A stretch of DNA of 64,000 bases, from contig JASSKH010000002.1 in NCBI GenBank assembly GCA_031763025.1, positions 860,929-924,928 of the forward strand. The letters are read 5' to 3'. The first letter of the stretch is position 1, and every line of letters starts with the position of its first letter. Source of the stretch: Macrocystis pyrifera (taxonomy: Eukaryota; Sar; Phaeophyceae; Laminariales; Laminariaceae). Below, piece after piece: positions 1 through 11,669 of the stretch. The translations under genes were made by a program, and so were the position numbers. The notes under the pieces are model-generated. The model saw only the letters and a program-made list of their open reading frames with translations. It did no database searches and had not been told where the DNA came from.

Positions 1-44
1 CACACTTTGTCGACGTCGGTTGTTGAGTGGGGTGTATACCTTTT

Positions 45-630
45 GAGTAGGCAGTTTCATTTCCGTATCACTCACCATGTCGCGTAGAATTGCTCCAATG
101 CTGAATGTTCATCAATTAATCCCCGCCGATATTGTGACCACCGGAATATCTTACAGTATATACGTTTACCCACTGGACTCATGTTTTGTGTATAGAGTTA
201 GTGACGAGTAAGTGAAAGTTTGTGGTGATAGTTTATATGGCTTCAATGTTCAGCCTTGGCAGGGAAATGCGTCACTAAATCAAGGCACTCGCCACTGGAC
301 AATCTATCTCGTGACAACAAGGGGATAGGTAGCACGCCGTAAGTTCGGGCTAGATCTGGGTGGTGCGAAAGCGGTGGTATTGGTATTTATCTGCCTTGAA
401 ACCAGAACAAAAATTGGTGGTTGAAAACCAGGTATGGCAAAACCGAGCGGATGATCGATCACGAGAAGTGTTCTTAGCGAAGGGACTCGAACCGCGCCCT
501 CCAGCGTTTGACAAAAGAGGTGTCTCGGTTTGACGGTCGCCCACAACCTGTTCCAACCTGATGGTTCTATGTGGAACGTGTGGTGAGTAGGATCTCAGTC
601 GAACACGATGGTCGGATGGACACTCAGAAC
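45..630. repeat. Block D, copy 1 (paralogous segment)
   Basis: This stretch resembles 11950-12725 over several hundred bases in the same orientation. Shared landmarks in order are a CACA-TTTGTCG start, TTCCGTATCAC, GACAACAAGGGGAT, GATCGATCACGA, GACGGTCGCC and GTGAGTA-GAT-T-AGT. Indels break every long frame, so I see no conserved protein. A tRNA B-box-like string lies near 485 on the minus strand but has no partner A box. It looks like the left edge of a tandem array that continues outside the window. Confidence 0.6.
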
Positions 631-2695
631 TGCCGAACGCCTCTTGGACGATGCTGAAACAGGACCTATTTGTCCGATCTTCATCGGTAGGAACGTTTGT
701 GGTTACCATGTTTGTGAAATCAGGTTTTGTGCACAGCGGAAACGATAACCCAAGCTTGTTTGTAATGAGTTTCACGAGCGCGTCTTATGCTCGCAGATAG
801 ATACTGGCATGTTTTTGCAATGCGCTATGTTCTTCAAGGGTTTATCCAAAAAACGTCGAGAGCCTGCAAATAGTAGCAATCGCACCTACAGCAAATCAAT
901 ACACTTCCTCACAAACATGGAGAACTTGTTCTCGCGCGCAACGACACTATGTACACACATACGAATCAGCAGACGCCTGTCATATCACATATCTGTTTAT
1001 ATGCAGCAGAGAAATTTCACTACCGGTGTGGTCCGATCTACGTGAACGATGACTTAGCATCTTGCAGCACCGCTGACACAAGATACGTGGGCTTAAAACA
1101 CATTAAAAGCGCTAAATCACACGGTTTTCATCATGAGGAAAAAAAATATCGTAGGTTTGTTTGAAATTAAGAACGTGACTAGAAACATCCCCATAAAAAT
1201 CTCCGATGTGTCATTGCCGAACACTCTGTAGGGTTGGTACGACCACCAATTCTCTATTATTACTGCGATCGATCGGTACTTGACGACCGTCACGCATTCA
1301 ATGCCCTCGTATCGAGTAGATTTATCAACGAAACCCGCGTGATGGGTACAAATTTGATAACGGTGCCCAGACCGGAAATGTGATGCCGTGGGTATGTAAA
1401 GTACGGTCCCGGATATTTGGCACTTTCATTCCCTAGCACCTGACGCCCTATGCCGCGCAAATGAGGAACGTTGCGCACACGTCTTCCCCGGCACGCAGTC
1501 GCACACACGGCCACCTAACCCACGAGTAGAAATAGTCCCAGAGAAATATTTCAAAAAAATGGTAGGCCTGATAGGTATATATATTGCACATGGAACTCGA
1601 CGACCAATCCATACGGGTAGGTATACCCCAGCTGCATGATTTCTACCAAACACAATGCACTGCAAATGCGCGAATGTGTTGGGCAGCCCGTTATTCGAAA
1701 AGACCCGGTAACCACGAATACCTCAAGGTACCACTTTGACAGCAGATTGGCGCCGTTAATACGACGTTAACAGACAGTGGTGGAAACGCCAATAGAAATC
1801 AGAAAGACATACCAGGTATTTGATGTCAGCGCAGATCCCGCATGCGTTTTCCTCAATACACCCAAAGGAACCAGATCAACCCTAGACGCGCGTTGGTGAT
1901 GTGCTAGCTCATGTACTTTCGCCAGCGAAATGTCTGATCGATATCATTGTACGCCAAAGAAGCGCATATCCGTTTGACTTCCACACCATGGCTGAACGAC
2001 CAAATCCCTTGGTGGGCGAGAACACTAGGACCAAATTGAGTGCCGTGCGGTGAATCAAACGGGATTTCTCCAAACTTATCGGCCGTTTTATTTCGTGGTT
2101 AAATGAGGCGTTTACAGCGCCACAAGCTTGCCGAGTCGGGGAGAGATCGATCCTGCAAAAGAACTTTAGCGCCAAACCTAGCGGGTTATCACCGTAGTCG
2201 CTCAAGAGGACTACACAAAACCTCGTACGGACAAAGCTTCCTCGACACGCCATATATGTGCCTGCCTCTGCACGCGTAAAAAATTTGAGCCGTACTACTC
2301 GGTAGGAGTTGTACTTTGGAGGTTAAACGTTTCATTTACTTGCGAGGTTCTTAATAAACTTAGATCCGATTGTCTATTTTAAGGCTTTCATCGATATATA
2401 CCTACGGATGGCCGTGGCACCGTGTCGAGCTGCACTTCAAACCTGTATCAACGTCCGTTGTTGGGTGAGATCTAGACGCTCCCAATAGATCTGTTTTGTA
2501 ATCACTACCAGTAGGTGTTGCTTGTACTGCGCTGCACGCATGAATGCACGTCGAATAAATTCGGTGGCGATGGTTTCAGCGCGTGTCGTGCAAGGCCCGT
2601 ACTGGTGGGAGTATGGCTACTGGCATATTCGTTAGTGTGTTCGTTCACCCTCCGTCGTCGAAATTTCTGTGTCGATCGGTGAAATATATTGGAGA
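630..2695. other. No gene recognised
   Basis: Short frames only, none with a recognisable motif. A minus-strand frame at 1909-2253 (114 residues) is the longest open one, but it has no paralogue in the window and no domain that I can name. Confidence 0.5.
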
Positions 2696-2970
2696 TACTC
2701 AACTTTCACGAGGCGATAACACTCTCAACGGTCAGCCTTGGGGACACACAAGTCCTGAAGTACAAGGCACTCGTCATGGCATATCATGTTAAAGGAGGGA
2801 AATCGGTCGCCCAACGGGTCCTGTTGTAGATCTGTGTGGCTTCACATGGTTTGAGAACCGCCAGCGATATTGTTGTTTGTCTTCTGACAAATAGCACACA
2901 TCACCGTGGGTTGACAAAAAGACAGGCATCGAACCAGGCGCTCTAAACCACAACGGTCGCCCAGTGCTGC
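2695..2970. repeat. Block D, copy 2 (partial)
   Basis: A shorter copy of the block seen at 45-630. Shared strings include TCAGCCTTGG, CAAGGCACTCG and CGGTCGCCCA. It ends before the part that contains the GTGAGTA landmark. The stretch 2970-4270 that follows holds nothing I can identify. Confidence 0.45.
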
Positions 2971-4269
2971 GGAAAAGGCAACGCCCTCGAATGCGAAATG
3001 TAACGGGAAGAGTTGTATGGATATGGCGGTCGCCGGCAAGCAATACCCAAACTGATGTTTCGCTGTGTGCATATTTGGTGGCTAATAGGTGCTTGTTCTA
3101 GAATGCTTCACAGTAACATGTATGCAGCCATACCATCCGAGCACCTGGCTGAAATACGGCCAATGAGTGGGCCGGACTGCACTGCACCGCAAACGGATGA
3201 GACAGTGGAGGTGCGTGGATGTCCGGAGCGTTTCACTCCGCGCAGACCCAGTGGGTGAACGCAGATTTCCACATGGACAGAATGCGCTCGTGTCACGTCG
3301 CCTACACTGTTCGTGAAGGTGGTACAGGAAAACCACCCACGCAGTGCAGACGTACCGTCAAGACTATAACACGCTGTGGGTAAGACACATAAATAAAAAC
3401 ATTGGACCCGGAGGAGGGAATCCTGGACGTTAGCTAAGGAACACCAAACATGTAAGCAAGTTTTAACGACGGCGGAACGATTTGAATTTCGAGCAACCAC
3501 TAGTTCTGCACCTCATCAGGCAACCATCACTAGTCATGGTTGTAATCAAACATGCCTGTAAACTTGTCATTATTGAACAAGAAGTATGTGTTGCAACAGT
3601 CAACTCGGACGATGAGAACAGCTCCAAGCTTCCGCTCTAAATTTTGCTAACGCTGCAGCACCATCAAAGAAAATTCAAAACGGCATGCAACAGCCGCAGC
3701 ACAAGTCCGATGGGAATCACGACAGCAGTTTCCTTCAATGCACGAGTGCCGGTTGTACAATCAGTGCCTTACGAGGAAATTAAAAACCGATAACGTAGGC
3801 GACATGACGCCTTTCAGGAGTGCGGGCACACGGTGGCTGTGTCCAAACAACCGCAAACAATCGGCACGAGTAATCAGCTCAATTGCTCCATAGGGAACGC
3901 AATTGAGGTGGGCAGGGAATATTTACGCTGACGGTATGACACCAACCTCGTGAGAGCTGTCCCTGGACACCGGCAACTAGGACCAAAATGTCTAAACACT
4001 TGAACATACTGCAAATTTTGAGCTTCAAAGTTTAACCAATCACGCCTGGACAAGATAAATATCATACTACAGTGGACGGTTCTGTCTCTAAATACAGCAC
4101 CGACAAATCGGTACAGGCCATCGACCAATACATGTGTTCGCCACACATGCCCACAATAGTGTTCGCGAAGAAGGAGAGGTAGTTAAAGAACGCACGCTTG
4201 CTGAGTCCGGGAGGAATAAAATAGATGGCGAACAACAATTACATGCGTTCACAGAAGAAACTTAGGGCG

Positions 4270-4525
4270 TATTTCCGGTAGCGTTCCCTACGTTGTTTTC
4301 GTCTGTTTGTTTGTTAATGATCCCTTTCAAATTCCAGCTTAACTTCTAGCAAGGTTCACCCTAGGCGATCGTTTGGACAAGCCGTGGCCACAGGTGCCGT
4401 CTCTTTCCCCCCCGGTACGTGCCTTCATTTTCATCGCGCATAAGGTTCACTATTCCAACTTCCCGTCGATTTTCATCGAATTTGTTAACTCCCGCTCTCG
4501 CACTTTTCGCTAACCATTTCTATTT
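4270..4525. repeat. Dispersed repeat shared with 34.9 kb
   Basis: Same-orientation homology to 34905-35135: TTCCAGCT-AACT, then GACAAGCCGTGG, a poly-C run followed by C/G-TACGTGC, CTTCCCGTCGATTTTCATCGAATTTG here against CGCCTCGACGGTTTTCATGGAATG there, and CTCTCGCACTTTTCG against CTCTCGTGCTTTCGG. No coding potential is conserved between the two copies. Confidence 0.5.
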
Positions 4526-4599
4526 ATATACAGGAAAACGTTATCCAAGTCAGACTTTCACCATTTCGGCCGCTAATAATAAGAGACCCACTTGTGTAT

Positions 4600-4870
4600 G
4601 GTTTCTGCAACGTCGCAACTACAGATTCAGGAGAATGCACCGCGTGGAGACGACCCGATCAGAAACTCGCCGTGAACTCGACCTCTTTAGATAGGGACGG
4701 TCGATCAGTTCGACTTTTTGCATGCGCTAGAGAACACATAGAAACGAGGACAGGTGTAACCGTAGACGCATTCGACGACACGGGTGCATATATTCTTTCT
4801 CGGAACTCACACCTTGAAGAGCTCTCCCCTAGCCCACAAATGAGGCTCTTACGAAGCAATGACGGCGCAA
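4600..4870. repeat. Repeat X, copy 1
   Basis: About 260 bp also present at 5700-5950 and 20860-21075, all direct. Landmarks are CGTCGCAA-TACAGATTC, CGTGGAGACGAC, GGGACGGTCGATCA and CCGTAGACGCAT. Three copies with different frames open in each argue against a protein-coding role. Confidence 0.55.
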
Positions 4871-6483
4871 ACCGATGGCCTCCCTAACAAACCAACAAGC
4901 TTGCAAAAACAAAGGTTTCCCGACCATGCTGCTGGAGTTCTTCAGTCGAGCTAGGACAAGTTTTTGCAATGCTCTTTGAGTCCTGAACGTTACCAGTATG
5001 GCGTCATGCGGGCAGCAAAAAATGCTTCAGATCATGTCTGCGCGCTACCTTCATTTTCGCGTGAGTAGCGACCATATATACAGTCGTGACCATTTATGCA
5101 GGTCATGGTTTGAGAGGACTCACTACACATCTGTGGCGCCGTATGTCGTTACCCGGTGGGTCCCGAACAGCCGGACGCCAGTCGAGAAGCACCACCGGAA
5201 GAGGACACGCAGACGGCAGCGAGTAGCAAACTATACACAATACAAGCCTCTACTGTTCCTCCACACTGCCAGCCTACGACGAACAAGCCCTTTTTGAAGA
5301 CGAAGAAATTCATGCTACTTACGTGTCGCTTTAGTCACTGCGAAAACATGTCTGGATTGCTATATCAATGGGTGGAGATAGGTATGGACAGCCACGGCGG
5401 GGGTAGGACTCCTTGTCGCCAACCAAAGATTTAACAATAACAATATCAATAGAATTAACGTGAAAGAGATAACCCTGCTTGTCCGGACTTGAACATACGT
5501 GAATGGTCCAAGTGTTATGACTCGAGTTTTGAAAACAAGCGCCATTGACCTTAGTCGAGTGGTCAAATGACTTCACAGCAGGTGGACGCTGTTGGTTCGT
5601 TTTGGGCTTTGAAGCACGTCCTTGTTTCGGTGCACGCTTGGAGCGATAGGGCATGGCTGTGGCAGGATACTGATGAATCAAACTAATGCATATTGGTATA
5701 TAGTCTCTCAACCGTCGCAAGTACAGATTCGGAAGAATGGGCCGTGTGGAGAGGACTCTAGACAAATTCGCTGTGAGTCCGGCCCCTTTAACTAGAGACG
5801 GTCGATCATTTCGATTGTGTTGTAGCCTTAGACCACTGTTGAAAGGAAGAGAGGCGTACCCGTAGACGCATGCTACGGTTAGGGTGCACCTACTTTTCAC
5901 AGAGGCTCCTCTCTTGGAGAGCTCATACTTAGCGAACACAGGGCTTTTGGGAAACTAAGATGGTGCAAGCCAATGGCCTAGGTAAACGCCTAGTGACCTC
6001 GTACAAAAGCTATTTGTGTTGCAACCATAATGAATGCTGTACTTCCTTATTCGAGGAGCCTCGGCAGTCAGACGTCGCTCGGACTAACACCACATACAGC
6101 CGTTCCATTTACTGCGAGTATACGTGGAGAATCGAGTAAACTTCACTCACGAAGTGCCGAGAGCACTGCACCTCCGGCGACTTAAATACTGATAGTGCTG
6201 ATGGTGTGCGCAGTACAGCATCCCGAGTACAGGCCGTACCCGCAAATTAAACACCCAAACTTCATGGAGAACGCAGAGCATCAATAGTGTTGAACGCGTA
6301 AATACAGGAAATACTCGCAGTATGCACCCTCGAAATGCTGCCAGTAACCGAAGTACTCCGGTTTCCGCCCCCCCCCTCCCCCGCCTGTTATATATATATA
6401 TTATATATGGGTTGGGTTGGCGTCGGTTGGCAACGACACTGTAAAACATGCCGCTCACTACGTGAGCTAGACATCTAGGGTAC

Positions 6484-6507
6484 CGTTTTTTTTTTTTTTT
6501 TTTTTTG
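6484..6507. repeat. Poly-T tract
   Basis: Uninterrupted run of about 22 T residues within block A; absent from the block A copy at 20-22 kb, so it is a private expansion. Confidence 0.9.
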
Positions 6508-7329
6508 CGGTCGCCTACAGCTGGTCGTCTAGTTAGATCATTTGTGCGAAGTAAAGAACCTTTACTCTGCACAAGGGAATTGATCGTATCACCTAGTGTT
6601 CAAGGTAAGGCACCCAAGAGGCAGTTACATAGTATTCCCATTGCTGTCTCTGGAAGTGGCCACGCCGGAAATTAAACTAACTCATTGAAGCTGTCATCCA
6701 TATGCAAGTCCGCCTCACAAGCGGTTCTTAGTAGGATGCAGCTCACCCTTCATGCTACTCGCCGGACACCTTACGGCGCTTCGCGCTTGGTGCAAGCAAT
6801 GTCTGCCTGGTCGGTGAAAACACGACGTGCCCCGTCCCGGCATTGCAGGGATGCGAGGGTCTATGGCCATACGACTACGGCCATGCATGAGATCGAGTAC
6901 ATATCTCCTATCGAGTACACCCCCCCCCACCCCCCCCGCCTTGAGGAAGTTCGCTCCTACTGCCACTTGTGGAACTATTCTCGCATGATATTAGCTGGAT
7001 AAAATGTGGGTATGTGCTTTTCTAAACGGAGCACAGGTCGAAGTAAACTTCATATTCCACGTGCACTGGGCATGTTGACAGAAGATTGGTATTCCGAGTA
7101 CTTGGCAATACCCAGTGTACAAACCCTACTACAACAGAGTATGGCAGTATTCCACAGTACTGGACCTCGAAATCGTGGGAGTTTGGCAGTATCCCCGACC
7201 CAAAATGAACTCGCTGTATCCTGCGATACAAAAGCCAGAACATTCCAGGGTACACAAGGTACCTGAACTTATTACTGTCAGAAATAAGCTGCTTTACTCC
7301 CAGGTACGTGGGACATCTGTGAAATATGG

Positions 7330-7615
7330 CCACTCCTATGTCCGTAGTCCGCTACCTCCCGAACAGCACCAGCTGTAACTATATAAAGAAGCTTCTGCTG
7401 CGAAAGCAATGCTGAACGCTCCTGTGCTGTTCCAAACGTGGTCGGGTATCGAACAGTATACAAAGAAAGTAGCGGCGGTGATTGAATGACCACAAAGCTC
7501 TTTTGCGGGCCGGCTTCTCTCTGCTGAGAGAGTCCTGCATAGGTGGCGAGGCGAAATCTGATCGTTTGTCCATGACAGTTGGGGCACATAGAGCGGCCGC
7601 GCCGGAATACATTCT
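7330..7615 (-). other. Frame partly conserved between block A copies
   Basis: The minus strand is open here and reads a short Cys/His-containing stretch followed by TYAGLSQQRE. The paralogue at 21951-22319 reads TYAGLSRQRA in the matching frame. Both have TATGCAG just before GACTCTCTC on the coding strand, which could be a splice acceptor. No domain is recognisable. It may be a real small exon duplicated with the block, or simply a frame not yet broken by drift. Confidence 0.25.
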
Positions 7616-8379
7616 CGCTCATCATACTTGGGTAATGATAGCCAGTTAGCCCTCCCTCTCTACCATAAATGTCCCCAACCGATCGCGCTACACTAACTCT
7701 TACGACAACAACGAGCTCGACGGCATGAAACACCCCGATATTTTCAACTATGTACCGGTCGAAGAAGGGTTTGGCTTACCTCTGGACGTGGAGCGGCGGA
7801 GAAAACTGTCGTAGTTGAATTAGTGCTGACTTCCAAAATCATGAATCGTTCATCACGCAGTGGATGATGTTGATATCGGCCTTTGATATTCGCAGTTTTA
7901 CACACAACCGTGACTCGCACCATCCATGGGCAACCAAGTGCAAACGATATACACGTCGCAGGACACGCTATGTTTATGTATTGATTCATGCTGAATAGTA
8001 GACGCGCTGCAAGAAATGTAACTTACCTTATAGGTTTTGGAAAGTAGGCACACTCCAAGGAGTTACATTTGCTATCTGAATGCAGCGTTGATCGCGGCAT
8101 GTCGACTGCCACCACTACCCTTCCTCTATTCACGTAGACAGCACAATGCGACAGGGTGTATACGAAGGCGCGTCGGCATTGCTGTCTCGAAAACAAGTAT
8201 ACCAGCGCGCTAGCCTTCCTCATGTCTACGAACGCCCGGATTTTTAATTAAGGCCTTTGCTTTGGACATGTCGGCAAAGAGAAATTTGTTCCTTTTCTAG
8301 GTAAACGAGCAACATATAGCTTTAGAAACAACAGTGCACCAACGTCGATTGTAGTTGAAACGTTTTATTTCTTGGGAGT

Positions 8380-9870
8380 GCATGGAGGCTGCTATTGACT
8401 GAAATCTCACCGGTGAACCGATTCTGCCCAAGAATAAGGATCCTTAGGCCCACCAGGTTGCCGAGCCAGTCCGGGATCGAACCTGGATACGTGGCGAGGA
8501 CAACATTGATACGAAAGGCTTAGTCTGTTGCTTCACTGCAGCATATGCGAATAGCTCGAGAAACGGCCGTACAGATACAAAACATAACTTCCCAGGACCT
8601 GACCAGAGCAAAATCAAACGCAAACCGCATGCCAGGTACATCACAAACTTCCCTGCGAAGCAAGAGAATCGAGATACTCAACTTAGCTGGAAATCACGCA
8701 TCATTTTACGTTGCAGCAGTTTTAGTAACCTAATTGGCATGAGGTCCCCAAGCCACCCGAACAACAAGACCTAAACCGGCTCAAGCAACAGCCCCCGTAC
8801 CAAACTGCGAAATTCTCAGATATGTGCTAAAAAAAGACATGTTTTACTGAATCGCAGTTCACGGACGAGCACTTCATCGCTTTACAGAATTTCTGAGTGA
8901 ATCCCCATACGCCCGGCCGCAGGTCTCTAGCGAACCTCTACAGCCATTCCCCTATTCATCATTTGTACATTCACCACAATGATTAATTCACGTTCACCCA
9001 TAGACCTTCCGTGTCGGCATAATCCAGAGAGGTTCAAGCTTGCGATTCGATCTCCCGCTGTGTTGGACCCGGCCTAGGACAACAACCTACCTACACCGAT
9101 GCCTTGTAGTTAGCTTGCGGCTATTCATGTATGGCGATTATTTCACGGGGTACGTGACTAAGTAACACCAAGTTTTGTACTCGGAGAGCACGGTCACCCA
9201 ACATTGTTCGCATTGGATTTTAAGAAGACATGCAATGGTCCTAGTTTCTCCTGTTTTCCCCATGCGCTACGTTGAACTAAGGTTACGTCCAGAAGCTTCA
9301 AGCCATATGGTCATGAATCGAAGTAACTAAACTTATATGGCATATATACATGCATTCATCATCAGTTGGTTTACACGATAGGGATATCTGCCAGCCTGCA
9401 AAACGGGCTGCTCGCGCGCGGGCGGTGCAAAAAAATCAATAAAAGAACAATCAACCCGCCACAGGGCGGGTCAGTGGATCGGTTGCAGTATCCGTCTATT
9501 CTGATCCAAGCGCAACAACCGAGTAAGTGCGACTTGGCATCCTGTGGTAGATCTGGCAAACACCGCCTAACCAATAGCACCCTAAATGCGCCACACCAGT
9601 CTCCTTTGATGAGGCTGGCATTTAGTACCTTGCAGGGTGGTGTCAAGCAACGAAGGTAATGAACTATATCCGCGTTGAATACCGAGGCATGTGCCCGAGC
9701 CCGACCCCCGAGCACGTAAGGTACGACGGTCGATGCTTATGTCAAAATACGTAAGTACGAGTGCGATCGATAGTCTCATGCACAACACCCAACTACAACG
9801 TGCGTTAGGTATGTAGCCCAGACCTCCCGCCGGCTATAGGATATCACTGTCGACACAATCGATGAACTTA
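8380..9870. repeat. Block B, copy 1 (paralogous segment)
   Basis: Colinear with 15780-17665. It begins with a single-LRR exon on the minus strand and runs through shared landmarks AATCACGC-TC-TTTTA-GTTGC, GGTTCGGCCGCAG-like text, ATTTCACGGGGTAC, the CGCGCGGGC stretch, GGTCAGT-GATC, CTATAGGATATCACTGTCGACA and GGGTACGAGTT. In both copies the minus strand is open at the centre (9371-9715 and 17124-17375). Confidence 0.65.
8411..8482 (-). CDS. Single-repeat LRR exon (72 nt, intact)
   Basis: A 72-nt exon on the minus strand, bordered by a CCAG acceptor and a G|GTGAG donor, phase 1 at both ends, so it encodes one 24-residue leucine-rich repeat with the glycine codon split across the splice sites. 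The residues read GSIPDWLGNLVGL, then a strand of R-I-L-I-L-G-Q-N, then RFTG, matching the plant-type L..L..L.L..N.L.G.IP consensus. LRRs form a curved ligand-binding solenoid, usually extracellular or in a receptor arm. It begins block B, and its flanks match those of the LRR exons at 15.8 and 16.3 kb. There is no lesion in the exon. Which transcript, if any, includes it is unknown. Confidence 0.75.
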
Positions 9871-9879
9871 GGGTACGAG

Positions 9880-10335
9880 TTCAAAAGCCGTACTGGTGCC
9901 GAACTGGGCAGCCGTGGGTTATGTCATACGTTGAGCAATATTCAAATTTATATTCATGGCTGATGATGTCACGGATACCGATCTGAACATGTTAGGGTAA
10001 TAGCGTACGTATATGGTCAAATCCTAACATCGTGTGACAGCGTTAGTACAAGCACCGTTCACGGTGTAGCAATGGTACTGGACCAGAGCTGGACAAGATC
10101 GACCAGAAACATCACGTTAAGGCGTGTACACGTTCGTGGTCTTCCAGCTAACACTGCAGTGTTACAGCGTTATCGTGATTGCTCCTTCAGTACTAACTCT
10201 GTGTTTGGACGTGGCGGTATCCCTACGTTAGGCCCCAGATCATAGACAAGTGTTATCCGAGTGTCCGGTTATCCGAGGTGTGAAACATTTCAAAGAGCAA
10301 TCTACGTGGTAAGCAGGTTATGATCGACAACTTTA
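9880..10335. other. No gene recognised
   Basis: Tail of block B, then unassigned sequence. GTGCCGAACTG near 9897 still matches 17700, after which homology fades. Confidence 0.4.
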
Positions 10336-10337
10336 CC

Positions 10338-10400
10338 ATTACGGGTGACCATAGCAAATAGGAACAAATATTGTTGGTAAAAATAGGTAAATACAAGGCT
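10338..10400. mobile_element. Left half of palindromic MITE family 1
   Basis: It starts CATTACGGGTGACCATAG, then GGAACAAATATTGTTGGTAAAAATAGGTAAATA, which matches the left arm and centre of the full copies at 29.6, 35.2 and 37.8 kb. The right arm is not recognisable. Confidence 0.6.
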
Positions 10401-10423
10401 TTCCTTCGGAGTGGGTATTCCGT

Positions 10424-10649
10424 CGTTTCTTGTACAAATACATTTAGTTTGGTTGGCTTTGGGCTATGACTTGCAGTTTTGGTTGGCTTTGGGCTTTGAC
10501 GCCAATTGCAGTTATATTGCAATTGGGGTAATAGCCCAAAGCCAACCAAACTAAATGTTATGACGCCAATTGCAGTTATATTGCCAGATATATTGCAATT
10601 GGGGCGATACCCAAAGCCAACCAAACTAAATGTATTTGTGTAAGAAACG
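10424..10649. mobile_element. 226-bp MITE with ~40-bp terminal inverted repeats
   Basis: The ends are inverted copies of each other over about 40 bases with two mismatches: CGTTTCTTGTACAAATACAT on the left, and the same with AC for GT on the right, both running on into TTAGTTTGGTTGGCTTTGGG. The interior holds further copies of the terminal sequence and two copies of CCAATTGCAGTTATATTG, so the element is a nested palindrome able to fold into a branched hairpin. It has no coding capacity; the minus-strand frame across it is a by-product. No clear target-site duplication is visible. Confidence 0.75.
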
Positions 10650-11355
10650 GTGAAGGATGTAATAATCGCGTTTATTTGTGTAATGTGAAACGTAAGATCG
10701 GGTGACGCAAGAGTAAGAAGAATGGCATTCGTCTAATAATAAGGATAACATATTTCATCAGTGCGGGGAGAGAGTGGAGTAGTGCATGGCATGTGGATGA
10801 TATACAACATACAGGCTGTGGTTTCAAGGAAGGTTCGGGACAGAGGGGAAAGCAGCAGTGCCGGCAACGACAACGGTTATGGAAATGTTGTATAGTTGCT
10901 GGGCGGGCCGCGATTTCGATTTAGCCAGCATAGGAGTTTGGGTAAGTAAGTGCTGGTCCGTGCACCGGTCGCAAACAACAGTCGGCACCAGGTCGGTCTT
11001 TGTCGTTGCCGCTCTCTTGCCGGAGGGCGAGGACCACGCGCCTCTCGACGAGGGGGAGGTGAGCTTAGGGGGCGTGGAGAAGGGAGAGGCGGGGGTTGCA
11101 GCACCAGCAGGTTCGCCACCGACAGCAGCAAGCAGCTTGGCCGCCTACAGCTGCATCTAGATGCCGTTCGTCGAGGCGAGACGCCTCTTCTAGGCGTTGT
11201 GCGAAGAGCTGTCTATTGGTTGCAGTTTGCGAAGGAAGAAGAAAGGTTGTTTGGCTGTTTGGCTGTTCGGCTGTTTCAAAGAAGAAGGGCTGTTTGCGAA
11301 GAGCTGTCTATCAGTCGGTCTGTCTGCCAAGAGCTAGCAAGTGACAACGACCTCA
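10650..11355. other. No gene recognised; G-rich and GCT-rich stretches
   Basis: Overlapping frames at 10858-11438 are open mainly because of composition. There is a degenerate repeat of GGTTGTTTGGCTGTTTGGCTG type with CGAAGAGCTGTCTAT occurring twice (about 11202 and 11298). No domain is visible. Confidence 0.4.
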
Positions 11356-11357
11356 AA

Positions 11358-11430
11358 AATCGTAATTATAGTTGTATCTATATAGGTTTTTGTGTGTACC
11401 GTAGGTCCTATTTTCTGCCCCCCGTAATAC
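11358..11430. mobile_element. Degenerate copy of MITE family 1
   Basis: The right arm is clear: ATATAGGTTTTTGTGTGTACCGTAGGTCCTATTTTCTGCCCCCCGTAATA. The left arm is worn to CGTAATTATAG. Confidence 0.5.
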
Positions 11431-11592
11431 GGGGCTAACGGGAAAAAACATGTATAAGTGCCCATTAAAAAAGGTTGCTCGACCATATGTACGCCAGAGC
11501 GCGGCCGATTAGTGTATACCAGCGAAGAGAACCGTACATCTAATCAAACAGACTATTGTGCCGGGGATCAAACAGGCATTCCCTTATACTAC

Positions 11593-11664
11593 CGGTCAGC
11601 AGATTGATGGAGACGTCAAGGGTTTCCAATGTCGCAAGCTTGCCGAGCCCTGGAGGAAACAAAC
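11593..11664 (-). CDS. Single-repeat LRR exon (72 nt, intact)
   Basis: The minus strand has a TGCAG acceptor and a G|GTAGT donor exactly 72 nt apart, phase 1 at both ends. The encoded repeat reads GLFPPGLGKLATL, then E-T-L-D-V-S-I-N-L-L-T-G, a complete 24-residue LRR with the conserved N and terminal LTG. Its sequence differs well beyond the 8.4/15.8/16.3 kb trio, so it is an older lineage. The donor GTAGT is weaker than the GTGAG or GTAAG of its sisters. It lies about 3.1 kb upstream, in the transcription sense, of the 8.4 kb exon. Confidence 0.7.
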
Positions 11665-11669
11665 CTGCA

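Larger units (their letters stand above)
4990..7985. repeat. Block A, copy 1 (paralogous segment)
   Basis: Colinear with 20180-22690 over nearly 3 kb, with a further 3' fragment at 14705-14990. Landmarks in order are CCCGAACAGCCGGACGCCAGTC, AACAGCAACGAGT-like text, GTCCAAGT-TTATGAC, GAAGCACGTC, the GCAGTACT-rich stretch, TATGCAGGACTCTCTC, GCGCCGGA-TA-ATTC and TGTACCGGTCGAA. It contains repeat X (5700-5950), a 22-base T run near 6485 and poly-C runs near 6370 and 6920. The 202-residue minus-strand frame at 5331-5939 is not open in the other copy. Confidence 0.65.

Noticed and set aside
1300-1420. Minus-strand SGLGTVIKFVPITRVSLIN as a possible LRR
   Set aside because: The spacing of leucines and the N/LTG end do not fit, and there are no 72-nt splice borders.
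5331-5939. 202-residue minus-strand frame, longest in the left part
   Set aside because: The colinear copy at 20.5-21.1 kb is broken in this frame and there is no motif; it also runs across repeat X.
10253-10624. 123-residue minus-strand frame
   Set aside because: Lies almost entirely within the 226-bp palindromic MITE and repeats its inverted sequence.
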